64,000 nt of DNA from Chrysogorgia sp. JL179-B06 (GCA_035772405.1 JAYKKM010000018.1:517001-581000), one strand, 5' to 3'; numbered from the stretch's first letter, positions 33,561 to 45,061 are shown. A program made the numbers and translations. The notes: generated by a model from the sequence alone, not told the origin.

Positions 33561-33692
33561 TTTATACTATCGCGATATCGTCGGCCGGGTATTTCATGTT
33601 CGAAGGTCGTTTTTGATTGACATGTTTACATGCTTATGTTCGGACGAAGCAAAACATAATCCGTAGATATAAATTCATATTAGACTCGCGTA

Positions 33693-34028
33693 CAGTACTG
33701 CTCAGAATTAACCTAACGAAAAACGCGTTCCGAACGCGACCGGAACGCGTTCTATTCTCGTTCCGAACGCGTTCGGAACGCGTTCCGAACGATATACTTT
33801 CAGTTTTAATCTCGTCTAGTGAACATATACCATAACCAGTCCAGCAATCAAATGATCAAGTTAAATCCGTTTATAAGTTTACTAAAGTCAGAAATTAATG
33901 AAGTCTTCCCATTAACTTTTTAAGCGAAGTCACAATGATGTTCCGAACGCGTTCGGAACTCGTTCCGGACGCGTTACGAACGCGTTCGGAACGCGAACGC
34001 AGTGTTAGGTTATTTCTGAGCAGTACTG
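33693..34028. mobile_element. Miniature relative of the host Tc1-like element, nested in it
   Basis: A 336-bp element with the same CAGTACTGCTCAGAA ends and TA at 33691-33692 and 34029-34030. It has the same GAACGCGTTC-type arrays at both ends. There is no coding sequence. Confidence 0.85.
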
Positions 34029-34098
34029 TATACGATAGTGTAGCGAAACGACTTAAGGTTGTAGCGAACTAAACTACTCGTATCACAAGCTGTGGCGG

Positions 34099-34434
34099 TC
34101 AGCAATGCGCAAGAGCTCGTGAACCAAGACGTTTTGTCCATAATTTGTTTCGCCTGGATAACCGGCGATCTATATTATAATATCTATATATAACCGGCGA
34201 GTCATATTCGTTTATAAATTTGATATGTTCTTCTGTCACTTTTGGCCTTCGACCACTGCGAGGAGCATCGTTCAATTGACCACTCATTCGATATCGCAAA
34301 AGAAAAAGACAGATTGCTAATCTTGAGATTTTAATTCCTTCCTCGATTAGAGTATCTTTTATTTTTGGAATCTTTACTCCAGCAGATCTCAAAGAAATTA
34401 CACTTTTTCTTGCATATAATGAAAGCTTTCTCAT
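34099..34434 (-). pseudogene. Tc1/mariner transposase N-terminal fragment
   Basis: A 111-residue frame. RKSVISLRSAGVKIPKIKDT suggests a helix-turn-helix. GQLNDAPRSGRRPKVTEEHI carries the Arg-rich 'GR.PK.T' linker typical between the two DNA-binding subdomains of Tc1 transposases. The DDE catalytic part is not recognisable downstream, so the gene is dead. Confidence 0.65.
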
Positions 34435-36203
34435 CGTAAAATATGTCTTATATTCAGTAAATATGGCGGAGCGACGATATGAAACAAGATGACGCTACGA
34501 ATCGGAAAGTGACGACAATTTCCGGATATGGCCGAACTGATCACGACATGTATAGCCTGAAAACCGGAACGCGTTCCGAACGCAATTTGGAACGCGTTCG
34601 GAACGCGTTCTGGAACGCGTTCGGAACGCGTTCTGGAACGCATCCAAAACGCGTTCTGGAACGCGTTCGGAACGCGTTCGGAACGCGTTTTTGGTTAGGT
34701 TATTTCTGAGCAGTACTGTAAGAATATATTTACTAGTAGTTTTGCTTACAATGGAGCAATGATGTGGAACAATTTAGACCGTGAAATTCGTGACTGTTCT
34801 TCATTAATTAGTTTTAAATCTTCATATTTAAAATTGTATAATAATTAGTTTAACCCAATTTATTTTATTTAGAGTTTAGTTTTTATCTTTCTATTCTATG
34901 TATATTATCATATATAACTCACTTGTAAATTTAGTTATTGACTATTGTGTGAGGGCCCTGGGGAAGATAAGCGTAATGCTTACCAGGTTTTACCCTCGTT
35001 AAATAAAGTTTTATCTATCTATCTATCTTCTTTTGAAGATTTTCGTTTCTTCGCTTTCTTTTTGAGATATATCAGTTTGTTTGATATGCAAATGTCCGGA
35101 ATTTACGTCATACATGCATAATGACTTATCAGAGAATGTTATATATCTTTGCCTGTCATGAAATGAAAACACTAAAGTGTGAATAACACGTTTGCATGTT
35201 TCTCCCACAACACCAAACTTCTCGATTTTAAAGGATTTCGTTCCGGAATGAAAGAGATACACACATTTCTCCAATAAGTCATTATGCATGTGTGACGTGA
35301 ATTCCGAACATTTGCATATCAAACAAACTGATATATCTCAAAAAGAAAGCGAAGAAACGAAAATCTTCAAAAGAAGTTACTTTATCATTTTAAAAGTTCT
35401 TCCAAATAAGACAATAAAAAATTTTGAGGTCAGGGGCACTTTAAATGTGATAAAAATCACCCTGATTTACATAAACGTTTCGTTTTGATTTCATAATTAG
35501 TATATACGCCAATGACCTTATCAAATGGCCGATGGGACATTTTAATAAACTCGCAGCACGTATTTGTCAGTTCTGAAACACTCGAGCTACTCCCTCGTGA
35601 TTTAAATTTGATAAAACACTGCTGCTCGTTTATTAAACAGTACATGAAATCCGAGTTTCCATCTCGTCCCAATCATAAAGGCGAAGATTTTTTCCCGCAT
35701 ACTTGTCCATTGTCAAACTGGATGATTTTTCGTGCGACACGTTGCCACATATTCGCAACAAGTGTTGCGTTAAAAATCGGGTCGCCACCTACCTATACTA
35801 TCAAGTTTTGTGATTGGTTGATTAAAACAATAAAACAATAGAATCAACCACAATGAAACCAATGTCCTAACCCTAACCACTTTTGTTCCATATAGCCAAT
35901 CACAAAACATGTTCGTTTTAGGTACGTATTTACTGTAAAAATCGTTTGCAAGCGTATCGATTTCTCCTACAACACTGTTGCGTTCAAAATCGTTTCATAT
36001 GTAACATTATCTTTAGTAATCGAACTTTTCCTTGTAGATGCTGCAGCAGATACTGTTTAATAAGCTAATGCTGTTTAATAAGCTAATAACATAACAATTG
36101 TTGTATTACATTATATTATTTGTTTTTTTACTACAGTTCTCCTTTGATAATTTAGTTTACATCTGCAGTACATGTAGTAACATCAGATTTTTTCCTTTAC
36201 CAG

Positions 36204-36399
36204 GTTTTGTGGAGTATTGTGGTATGTTGGTTCAAGGCAGGCCAAACGATATTTGAGTCGTTCATTAAATGGCGAACTTGGTTTGCCAAGTAGTGGGCTA
36301 CCTTCCTTGATAAAAAAGGTAGAGCAAGAAAAATCTAGGAGCTACAAGATGGACAAAAGATTGACTGGATCAAGTATTATTGATGAGCCATTACAAGAG
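36204..36399 (+). CDS. SNX25: SNX25 exon: linker into PXA domain
   Basis: Acceptor tttaccag, donor CAAGAG|gttaac. One base completes Gly, then 65 codons in frame. GVLWYVGSRQAKRYL ends the hydrophobic part. LIKKVEQEKSRSYKMDKRLT and GSSIIDEPLQE are the most diagnostic stretch for SNX25 (start of PXA). Ends in phase 0. Confidence 0.93.
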
Positions 36400-36476
36400 G
36401 TTAACTTCACTATTAATAAATTTGTGATGAGTGAGGTGCTAGGTCCTCAGCTTCATCGCGCTGACGAGCCAGAAAA

Positions 36477-36592
36477 TAATCCCCTCCCCGAAAATAAGCC
36501 CCCCCCCCTCGAAAATAAGCACCCCCCCTCCGAAAATAAGCCCCCCACCCCGAAAATAAGCCCCCCACCCCGAAAATAAGCCCTCACATCTT
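36477..36592. repeat. C-rich minisatellite (CCCGAAAATAAGCCCC)
   Basis: Five to six units of GAAAATAAGCCCCCC with C-run length changes, starting 78 bp after an SNX25 donor. Confidence 0.85.
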
Positions 36593-36724
36593 AGATGCAA
36601 AAATTCTTCAATAATAAGCCCCAGCCTGGTTCCCAGGCCTCTTTCTCAAAATTGCGCGGGCCGAATCATAAGAGGCCTGGTGCAAAATATTTTCGGGAAA
36701 AAAATTGTCCCAAAAACTCATATG

Positions 36725-37380
36725 TACTTCTAGTACGTATTCCATATAAGGAAGTGACCGAGGAGCAAATAGAAGGCATTGACGAGCAAATAGAAGGCAT
36801 TAACGAACAAATACATGGCACTCGTACCAGCCCACTGGATGTGGGATTGTTAACACGTTACGATATGTTCGATAATCCACTCTTTTTAAGAAAACTACGT
36901 TCGCTAGCAGGATAAGCTGCACGCATATTGTAAACAGATAATGTATCTTTGTTTTAATATATATTCTAGCTTTGGGAGTTGATTATTTCTCAAGAAAACG
37001 TTCGTCGAAGACAGCCGTGTTTTTGTTTACAAGATGGTATCCGTATTAGGAAAATTATATTTTGGCATGTTCGATTATCCGCGCTTTTAAAGAGAACTAA
37101 GTTAGCTACTGGGATAAAGCTGTACGTATGTTGTAAATAGATAATTTAACTTTCCTTTGATATATTCTATAGCTTTGGGGGTGGTTTATTTCTCAAGAAA
37201 ACGTTTGCCAAAGGGTTAGGACCTTTGTTGTTTTGGGGTCGGTTACAATCCAATTAACAAGGAGGCTGGTACGAGGTTTGAACGTGTCAGCTATTTGCTC
37301 GTTAATTCACTCTATTTGCTCGTCAATGCCTTCTATTTGCGCTTCCTTATAAGGAATACGTACTAGATACCCCTATCCAA
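36725..37380. repeat. Inverted repeat with internal AAATAGAAGGCATT tandem
   Basis: 36728-36860 (TCTAGTACGTATTCC, GAGCAAATAGAAGGCATTGA) is inverted at 37262-37375 (TCAATGCCTTCTATTTGC, GGAATACGTACTAGA). Confidence 0.75.
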
Positions 37381-37410
37381 AAACTGACCCCAAATCCTGA
37401 CCCCAAATCA

Positions 37411-37635
37411 GACTAGTTCCTAGTCCTCTTTCTCTCGCTCTTTCATTGTGATGACGTCACAGATTAGGGATCGTGGGAGAGGCCTCACAAGCCGAAAATG
37501 TAGCCCCGCGCGATTTTGAGCAAAAGAGGCCTAAGAACCAGGCTGCATTTTCCGCTTGTCCTCTCCCACGATCCCTACTCTGTGACGTCACCAGAGTGAA
37601 AGATCGAGAGAAAGAGGACTAGGAACTAGTCTGAA
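37411..37635. repeat. Fold-back with ACTAGTTCCTAGTCCTCTTT arms
   Basis: AGACTAGTTCCTAGTCCTCT pairs with AGAGGACTAGGAACTAGTCT. GGGATCGTGGGAGAGG pairs with CCTCTCCCACGATCCC. The loop (GCGCGATTTTGAGCAAAAGAGGCC) is inversely related to 36632-36662. Confidence 0.85.
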
Positions 37636-37764
37636 TAAGCCCATCCAAATATAAGTCCATGGGCTTATACAAAGGAATAGGTCTCAAACCATTGTCCACG
37701 AGTAAAAGGTTACTTACTGTAAAGACTATGGGTTACTGTAACTTAGTATACTATGGGTATACTA

Positions 37765-38481
37765 CAGCCCTCTGAATCTGGCAAAAAAGCCGGCGGCAAA
37801 AAAATGCCGTCGTAAATGAAAACCCCGACGGCATGCCGACGGCAAAAAAATACCGCCATAAATGATAACACTGGCGGCATGCTAGCGGCAAAAGAAGACG
37901 TTAAGCAATGCTTGCTGCTACCGCAACTATAGTTATCAGCAGCAGCTATAAATCAGTGTTACACCGTGAAAACCTTTAATCTCTACAAATTTCACAGCTG
38001 TTGTTGACTAAAAATTGACTGAATAATAACTAAGCCCAAAATATATAACAATAAGAACACACATAAACATAACAAACTAGTTCAAGTTCCCTGGCTTTAC
38101 TCTGACCATTTACTTATCTCCCTCACATTCGTAGCCAAGCGCTTTAAAGCCCTAGCCATCTAAAACCTTCTTCGTTGGCATTGTGATGGCTGTCTACACA
38201 TAAAAGAAATTCATGTCTACTTCTTGGCGAAGAAGCCATTTGAATGCAAAACACGCTGCATTCCTTCACCCTGTCGTCATAAAACATGAGCGTTTCCCCG
38301 CCTTTTTAAGCGTCTTTTTACTTCCGGAAAAGACACTCTACTGATTTCGGTAATACAATGTGGGGAATATAAATATGTTTGCAGCCAGATTTGCCGACGG
38401 CATTTTTTTGCCGTCGTAATTCCATATAGCGACGGCAAATACGACGGCTTTGCCGAATGCCGTCGCAGATTCAGAGGGCTG
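37765..38481. mobile_element. hAT-like element with TGCCGTCG arrays and exact 8-bp target duplication
   Basis: Ends CAGCCCTCTGAATCTG and CAGATTCAGAGGGCTG are perfect inverted repeats. GTATACTA flanks both sides (37757-37764 and 38482-38489). GACGGCA/TGCCGTC is repeated about ten times near the ends. Length 717 bp, no transposase seen. Confidence 0.92.
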
Positions 38482-38654
38482 GTATACTACGTAAACTGGC
38501 TAGCCTGACTATATATTTTTAACGCAAAATCCCAGATATACTATCTTCTCATAGACAACTCGGGCTCGTTGTCTAATTGTTAATTAGATAGCGAGTAGAG
38601 TAGCCAATCAGATTGTAGTATTTGCATTGGATTATTACTATAAGTTAGTTTTTA

Positions 38655-38940
38655 CTATAAGCATAGTTAGTAGAAGGGATGGTTTGGAAGGTCCGCAAAA
38701 GTCATTGTTCTATGTTTTTGTTCACTTTCACCGTCACTGAACGTATTGTATTTTCTGCATAATGAAGCAGTCATCCAATAACAATGTTCGTATTTAATTA
38801 GTGTAGTCCTTCGCCGTCACGTGTCCATAGAATTTCCTTTCTCCAACCAATAACAACTACTTTCTCCAGTACAATAACATGACCATTGCGTCATCTTGAA
38901 AGACAATGGAGCTTCCAAACCACCCCCTCTACTAACTATA
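38655..38940. mobile_element. MITE (ATAGTTAGTAGA ends)
   Basis: ATAGTTAGTAGAAGGGATGG pairs with ACCCCCTCTACTAACTAT, and TTTGGAAG pairs with CTTCCAAA. TATAAGTTAGTTTTTAC occurs just outside on both sides (38640 and 38944), possibly a target duplication. Confidence 0.6.
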
Positions 38941-39264
38941 TGCTATAAGTTAGTTTTTACAAGAGACCGGCAAACGTATTCTATTATATAATACAACGTT
39001 ATCGAAACCCAAGTGACGCAATAATGTGCTTTCCCAACTTCTCTACACTGTTTCGATCATGTTTTATAAAATAATGTTTATACTCTACGCGCGCTGTGAT
39101 AGGTCAGTCTGGCGATCTCGATCAAACTTCGGAGACCGGGATGACGTCAGTAACTGAGAATCGGCATTAAATCAAAAGCATTAGTATCCCCTTGCGTAAT
39201 TATTCACATATAAACAATCGTTTCTGAATTATTTTATAAAAATAATTGAAAACGTAGCCCAGGT

Positions 39265-39415
39265 CTCCATAACGTGATCGAAACCCTCGTGAAGTAATAA
39301 AAACACTCAAGAAGTTGAAAAAACACTCGCCTCGGCGGCTCGTGTTTCTCCATACGTCTTCTCTCGTGTTTTTATTACGTCACTCGGGTTTGGATCACGT
39401 TATATAACAAATAAC
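39265..39415. repeat. Fold-back (ATAACGTGATC arms) with CGGCGGCTCGTGTTT loop
   Basis: CATAACGTGATCGAAACCC pairs with GGGTTTGGATCACGTTAT. GAAGTAATAAAAACACTC pairs with CTCGTGTTTTTATTACGTC. A shortened copy lies at 54925-55015. Confidence 0.8.
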
Positions 39416-39901
39416 GTCATTAACATTTTATATTAGATTGTCTGAAGTCTCTGTCGCAAGACACTTGCTATTTTATAAAACAAATAGAAAATGGCCTTTG
39501 TGTCTTTGTACTGTGTTCAGGGTTCGTACAGAACAAAAAGTGCTTGAAAGAACCTGAATCCTTCATAATTTAATTTTTATGATGTTTTTTGAAAGAGAGA
39601 ATTTTGTCAGCGTCTGCACGAGTTCGCTTGCTTGATGACGTTCATCTCTCAGGTAGTTTGAAATTCGTTGAAGTTACAACTATAAGTAACAGTTTTCCAT
39701 TTTTCGTGATTTTCCCCTGCTTTTGGTCCTTGCATTTCCTGATATATGGCCTTGAAAGTCCTTGAAAAGTCCTTGAATTTCTCCCTCAGAAACACGAAGG
39801 GCAAACGTATTATTTAAACAGAGACACAAAGACCTGCTTTTAGCCAATCACAGCGCACATTTTCAAAGTGTTATGTTATGATTTCTCACTGTGCTTTGTA
39901 G

Positions 39902-40023
39902 GTTATTGAATATTTCTTTCGTGATTACGTGAAGGACTGGTATGATACAATCAGTGAACATGAAGAATTTCTTTATGACTTACGACAAACTTTGCAGAAA
40001 GTACTAATTGCCTTTGCTAGCAG
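39902..40023 (+). CDS. SNX25: SNX25 exon: PXA domain
   Basis: Acceptor tttgtag, donor AGCAG|gttaga. Residues VIEYFFRDYVKDWYDTISEH and LRQTLQKVLIAFAS correspond to the first PXA helices (the FRDYV..WY motif). Starts in phase 0 and ends in phase 2. Confidence 0.93.
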
Positions 40024-40920
40024 GTTAGATCTATGGCGTTTTCAAGTTCAAACAAATTTAACTTAATGTGTCTAGCTCATGTTTGGACTTTTTATTTATA
40101 ATCTTTGGCACGGTAATTAGAGTTTCTTTGATTGATGGATTTTCGTTGGTTCTCAGGGACGGATATACAGGATTGTTTCAAGGGAGGTGACTTAGTGACT
40201 ATAAGATGCTCAAACATGGAAATCGTAAACTTCACCACATTCTCTAGTTACGGAATGAGGCATTTTGACGAGCCTTGCATGCTTACAGTGCATGTATACG
40301 GTAACTAATTGTAAGGCAATCAACACTTGTTACTTGTGGTGTACGTTCGTGGCGAACCCCAACGATCTAGATCTAGAAAATTTTGATATTTTCAAGATCT
40401 AGAATCACATTTGCAGCGATGTTTGCGTGACATAGCCCTTTAATAAACCAACCACTAAGTTAAATCATACACTATCCACATGGCTCAAGACCGCAAAATA
40501 TAGATTCAAAACAATTCAAAACAAGAAATCTTCAGAAAATGGAAGAATGTAGAAATAACTTAACCTCTGCTCATGATATTGAAATTCAACTGATTTCCGA
40601 ATCGAAGCATATCAATTATAGTGTATCGGTTGGGATTGGGACAGAAAAGGAAAGGGGGGTGACTAATAACCCCAGTCACCCCCGCTGTATCCGCCCCTAG
40701 TTCTGACCTACAGGGTTGAAACCTCGCGTAAGGTTTTTGAACTTCGCTCGAGGAATCATAAATATAATCTTGTAGAAAGAAACTGACATTTGTACTCCCG
40801 AATCCCAAATTCGACTATATTAAAAAGTCAATTTCTTATCAGGCACCTTAAATCTAAACCTCGGTGGCGTACTGTACATATAGTTCTGTGTTAAATCAAT
40901 TTATATCTTCTCATTGTCAG

Positions 40921-41036
40921 ATCAAAAGATGTAGAATGGGTGCCGTATTTAACGGTTAAGCTTGTGGATGATTTTGCGACTCATTTGAAACTTTTTGGCT
41001 TAACCGTTGAACATTGTGAAAAACTGACAGAAGATG
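40921..41036 (+). CDS. SNX25: SNX25 exon: PXA domain
   Basis: Acceptor cattgtcag, donor GATG|gtaatg. The split Arg codon closes, then SKDVEWVPYLTVKLVDDFA and THLKLF follow, matching the W.PYLT..LVDDF signature of PXA. Ends in phase 1. Confidence 0.93.
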
Positions 41037-41092
41037 GTAATGTATGCTTGAAATGTATATAATATGTACATAATAAAACAATAATAATAATA

Positions 41093-41310
41093 ATGTTTCT
41101 GAGTCCCGGATAGGGATAGAACCTGTCACCTTCTAATTGCCGGTAAGACGCTCTAACCATTGAGCTACCGAGACTCAGATGGAGAGCGAAGGTTACAATA
41201 ATGTACTGGTTCGACAGAAACATTTTTCTAAGGATACGAGCTTGACGATAGTCCATATATCGTCTGTCAACTCCAAGCTCTCCCACATTCACTACAGCAG
41301 GGACGGTATA
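41093..41310. mobile_element. SINE family B, head and tail in opposite orientation
   Basis: The minus-strand head (GGTAGCTCAATGGTTAGAGC) is followed by the plus-strand tail (GGATACGAGCTTGACGATAG, CTCCCACATTCACTAC), so the copy is internally inverted. Confidence 0.65.
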
Positions 41311-41347
41311 GAAGGATGAAATGATTAAGGGAATGGGGCCAGAGGAT

Positions 41348-41371
41348 ATATATATATATATATATATATAA
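41348..41371. repeat. (TA)n microsatellite
   Basis: About twelve TA units. Confidence 0.95.
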
Positions 41372-41818
41372 ATTTCTGGGTTTCGAGGAAGGAAAAGGTG
41401 TATTGGAAACAAAGGTGAAGGAAGGGCTGTGTGTTATCCGTCGTAATTTATAGCATGAACATCTGTTATTACTTAAAAGAGGAATTTTGAGGATGGAGAA
41501 AATGCACGGGAACCAGGCTTCAGATGAACGGTTATACGTCTCACGAAGCAGAGATGTGCGTAGTTTAAGGCGCTTTAGAGACAAACTAAAGTCAGAGTTG
41601 CATATATATGCACAAGTCAGGAAATAAGTATACCTGTATGAATATTGTCAAAAGAAGAGAATTAGATAAAGAACATTCATCGCTATTTAAAGAAGCAAAG
41701 AAAGGATTTCACAAAGTTGGAATAGTGTTAAACTTTGAGGAAAATACTATCTCTATAGATGATGATATGGCGGATCGTGAAATCCAAATATAAAGAAGCG
41801 AGAGAAAAGAAGTGGATG

Positions 41819-42433
41819 CATAGGCGTAGAGTATGGGGGGCTGAGGGGCTTTCCCGAGAAATCTTAATGGGGGGCTCAGCCCATGCACAGAGCACACATA
41901 AGACAACCCAGTAAACACAACATCGAAAAATTATAAAATGTAATAACGATAAATCCATATCCAAGACGTGGGGCATTCTCTTCCCCATGGGCACTGGGGA
42001 CGAGAGTGGTACCGAGGGTGAAGCGAAAGCGGCCGAGTGTCTGGCGACTTGCAGCTAGAGACAGGAATGGCTTCTACTCCATATTGGTCAATAAAAATAG
42101 GGTCGTGGCTTTTTACTATACCCAAAAGGTCGAAATATGGAGAGAGGACTGTAACCAACCCCAAAACAATAAAGGTCCAACCCTAACCCCCCGCCTAACG
42201 AGTTTTCTAACCGTAACGCCCTGGCTGTGTTTTCCCCATACCTAGACCCCACCGCATCCACTCCCCTAAATTAGCTGTAAACGTTAGCTCAGAATGCGGG
42301 AAATCGCGTTTCAGAGGTTCTAGATTTCAAAATTTTCCAGGGTGGAATGCCCCCGGATCCACTAGAATAATCGCGATACACTTCACAAATACGTTTCAGC
42401 GCCCCCGGACGAAAACAAAACTCTACGCCTATG
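41819..42433. mobile_element. hAT-like MITE (CATAGGCGTAGAGT ends)
   Basis: CATAGGCGTAGAGT and ACTCTACGCCTATG are inverted. The flanks AGTGGATG (41811-41818) and AATGGATG (42434-42441) match at 7 of 8 positions. Length 615 bp, with GGGGGGCT runs inside the left end. Confidence 0.75.
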
Positions 42434-42699
42434 AATGGATGGAATATATGCATTTGTAGAGTGAACAACACTTCTGGATTTTCATTACATGTGGTTTGGT
42501 ATATTGTTGTGAGTATGTGCAAATAAGAGAAATAGAACAAAGCACAGATGTAGGAGGGACGGGAAAATGTCCGAGAAATTAGGACATAAGTAGGGAAGGA
42601 AAGAAAAGGTGCAAATAGACGGATGAATTTATTAATGTGAATGAATAAGCGATTGATTTATGGTTAGTAGGTTGGCGTGCAGGTGTACAAATGGGCAGT

Positions 42700-43260
42700 G
42701 AGTGAGTGAGTGAGTGAGTGAGTGAGTGAGTGAGTGAGTGAGTAAAACTTTATTTAACCACGCTAACCTCATTCAGCTGAACGCTGGTTTCCAAGAGGGG
42801 CATGGAACTTTAACAAAATTACAAGGAAAATAGAACATTACAATTAATTACAATAAATATCTAAACTAACAAAATGCAATAAAATAGTTTTAAAAATATG
42901 TACAATATAAGGTAAAAATCAAAATATAAGCAGGTGAGATCAGTTAAGCCACAGACATCATGACCGACCAGTTGAAGAAATGCTACTATTAAAAGAATGC
43001 AACGAATCTTTATTTCTTAATTCGGTTGAGAGGCAGTTCCACAAATGTGCCCGTCTGTAACTCAGACTCTTTTTGAGGTACAGTGTATTCAGTCCTTGGT
43101 TGTGGTAAATGAAATTTAGTGGAAGAACCCCGCAGGTTGTATTGGAGAGATGCATTTGATTTACGAAAGATCTCGGTAAGTGATTTGGGTGCTGTCTCGT
43201 ACCCAGGCGTCTCATACGTAATTTTGTACATTAGTCTGGCTACAAAATGTGACCTACGTT
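42700..43260 (-). mobile_element. CR1/L2-like LINE 3' end with (CTCA)n tail
   Basis: On the minus strand, YETPGYETAPKSLTEIF and NQGLNTLYLKKSLSYRRAHLWNCLST read as a reverse-transcriptase C-terminus (about 43230-42960) broken by one frameshift. The 3' UTR ends GGTTAAATAAAGTTTT followed by about eleven (ACTC) units (42741-42700). Confidence 0.8.
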
Positions 43261-43540
43261 CATTTCCATGGGTGGGTGTAACGGACGCACGGATGTATGA
43301 CTGATGGATGGATGGATTTGTGGGATGATGTGCGGATAAGCGATGGATGGATGGACAGAATTACGGATGGATGGCTTCGTAGGCCGTTTGAAAACGTTAG
43401 TTGAATGAATGATTTGGCGAATTTATGTTAGCTTTATATGTTTATTTTAAATGTCACGCCAGCTGGCCCAGCTCTCAAACCTATCGAGTGACATTATGTC
43501 GAGGATGAATTTAGGTTTTCTTTTCTTTGAACTATTTTAG

Positions 43541-43666
43541 GTGCAGGTTGTTCGGAAAAAGCTCAATGTAATCCGCAGATGAAATCTGTATTTTTTCAAA
43601 AGGAACACGAGATGCTTCAGTCCATTTGTCGAGGTGACATTTGCTCAAACCAAGAGAAGGAAAAAG
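43541..43666 (+). CDS. SNX25: SNX25 exon: PXA domain
   Basis: Acceptor actattttag, donor AAAAAG|gttggt. FFQKEHEMLQSICRGDICSN matches the region with the conserved acidic, Cys-containing motif (E.E....VCRD..C) in vertebrate SNX25. Phases 1 to 1. Confidence 0.9.
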
Positions 43667-44347
43667 GTTGGTTGACGCACACTGCATTTGGTTGCTAATA
43701 ACATTTGTAAATCCGCCCCTTTGGCTATTAGAAATATTGGTAAGATCAGGAATTATCATTCACTTCGTTTCTACCCTGAATTTTGATTGGTTACTTTACC
43801 AAAAATATCAAAACTCTCTCATTTTGATGGCAAAATGCAGGAAATGCTATTTCACAGACTCTAAAATTCAAAATTTTCCAGGGGACCCGATCATGCCCCC
43901 GGACCCCCACTTAGTTTGTGGTACCTTCGATGCTCCACTGCCGAGCGCTCGACCCCCCCCCCCCCCAAATGGGGTGTTTTGACCCCCCCTTGTTATATTT
44001 TCTGAAAGAAACCCTGCTCAGTAGTGTAGGTTAATCATGTCGATAAATTTTCATGTTACCCTGAGGATGATTCTGAAATATTATCGAAATATCACACCAA
44101 CAAGTCACGTGGTATTTAGCCGCGCGTGAAAGTGACCATTTTTTGGCTGAAATGTTCGTTCTTTTATTGCGTATAGTTCAGAGTCATAATAACGTTTTAA
44201 AGAAATTTTTCTATTCAATATGTTCTAAATGCATATTGAACATTTAAAAATTGATGGAAAGGCACTTTAACAAGTAAAATTGACAATGTGTTTTGTTTAT
44301 CTACAGTACATAATTATTGTCCGAAAATATTTTGTCCGCGGTATTAA

Positions 44348-44850
44348 AGGGACACTCCGGCCCAAATACAAATGCAGTTCTTATGAAAGATCTTACTGAC
44401 TTTAGTTTATTTCCAAAGTTTCAGCATTCCTATCAATTTAGTTGAGAAGATATTGCTAGTTGAAGTTGAAAATTTGTGGATTTTGACGCCATATTGGTTT
44501 TGAAAATATGACGTCATTGAGTGATTCTTTATCGTCAGTGGAGTTGTTTTGATGGCGATCACATAGTGATAGTTATTGTGAATGGTCTTTGGACGAAAAT
44601 TAGTCGAAATAAACTATTTAGTTCATCATGCAGGAAAGTAGAGGAGCTTCTTAGGCATAATACGAGATTACGTCACTCAGTGACGTCATATTTGAGAAAC
44701 AAAATGGCGTCGAAATTGGACAAACTCTCCAACTTCAACTAGCCACATCTTCTTAACTAAATTGATAGGAATGCTGAAACTTTGGAAATAATCTAAAGTC
44801 AGTAAGATCTTTCATATGAACTACATTTGTATTTGGGCCGGAGTGTCCCT
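44348..44850. mobile_element. TTAA-flanked fold-back MITE (AGGGACACTCCGG ends)
   Basis: TTAA at 44344-44347 and 44851-44854. AGGGACACTCCGGCCCAAAT pairs with ATTTGGGCCGGAGTGTCCCT. GATCTTACTGACTTTAG pairs inside. Related to 28504-29116. Confidence 0.9.
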
Positions 44851-44972
44851 TTAAGAACATTCTCAGCCATAAATAATGAACGCTTCCTAAATAAACACGA
44901 AATCACACGCAGAACTGAAGTGAAACTAGCACACACACGCAAATAATAAAGTAAATTTCATTTTTGTTGTAG

Positions 44973-45061
44973 AATATCTCAGGACCATCAGCGATCTTTT
45001 GCTTTTTCTACTTTTACCCACCGAGGACTTTCACAACAAACCATTTCGGTATTTTCTCAGG
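44973..45061 (+). CDS. SNX25: SNX25 exon: PXA domain
   Basis: Acceptor tgttgtag, donor CTCAG|ggtaat read as AGG|gtaatt (GT at 45062). EYLRTISDLLLFLLLPTEDF and PFRYFLR match the 'L..LLLPP.DF.N...R.F.RE' PXA motif. Ends in phase 0. Confidence 0.95.

Larger units (their letters stand above)
32384..34718 (-). mobile_element. Tc1/mariner-like transposon with GGAACGCGTTCC arrays
   Basis: Ends CAGTACTGCTCAGAAGTAAC and GTTATTTCTGAGCAGTACTG are inverted, with TA target sites at 32382-32383 and 34719-34720. The next 120-160 bp of each end are tandem GAACGCGTTC variants (32419-32545 and 34560-34690). A transposase N-terminus is read from the minus strand (34434-34099). The internal part is decayed and hosts further repeats, including pieces with GTCGTTTCGCTACAACC at 32945 and its inverse near 34035. 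Confidence 0.8.
31998..35026 (+). mobile_element. CR1-like LINE 3' end, interrupted by a Tc1-like transposon
   Basis: The reverse-transcriptase C-terminal region reads ILPHMDYCSIIWE, ALIQKRAARLILDI, LKWMRVEDRLRFRTVTMVYK and LNNLAPEYM (32053-32300). It resumes after the insertion as NIFTSSFAYNGAMMWNNLDR with a stop near 34848. The 3' UTR ends in GTTAAATAAAG followed by (ATCT)n at 35008-35026, a typical CR1 tail. The 5' truncation is at 31998. Confidence 0.85.
31931..35440. mobile_element. TTAA fold-back MITE interrupted by a LINE
   Basis: It is the same family as 25437-25904. The left piece (31931-31997) and right piece (35027-35440) reconstitute one element, with TTAA at 31927-31930 and 35441-35444. 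The flanks GTGGTTT and ATGTGATAAAAATCACC are contiguous in the related sequence at 30735. Confidence 0.85.
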
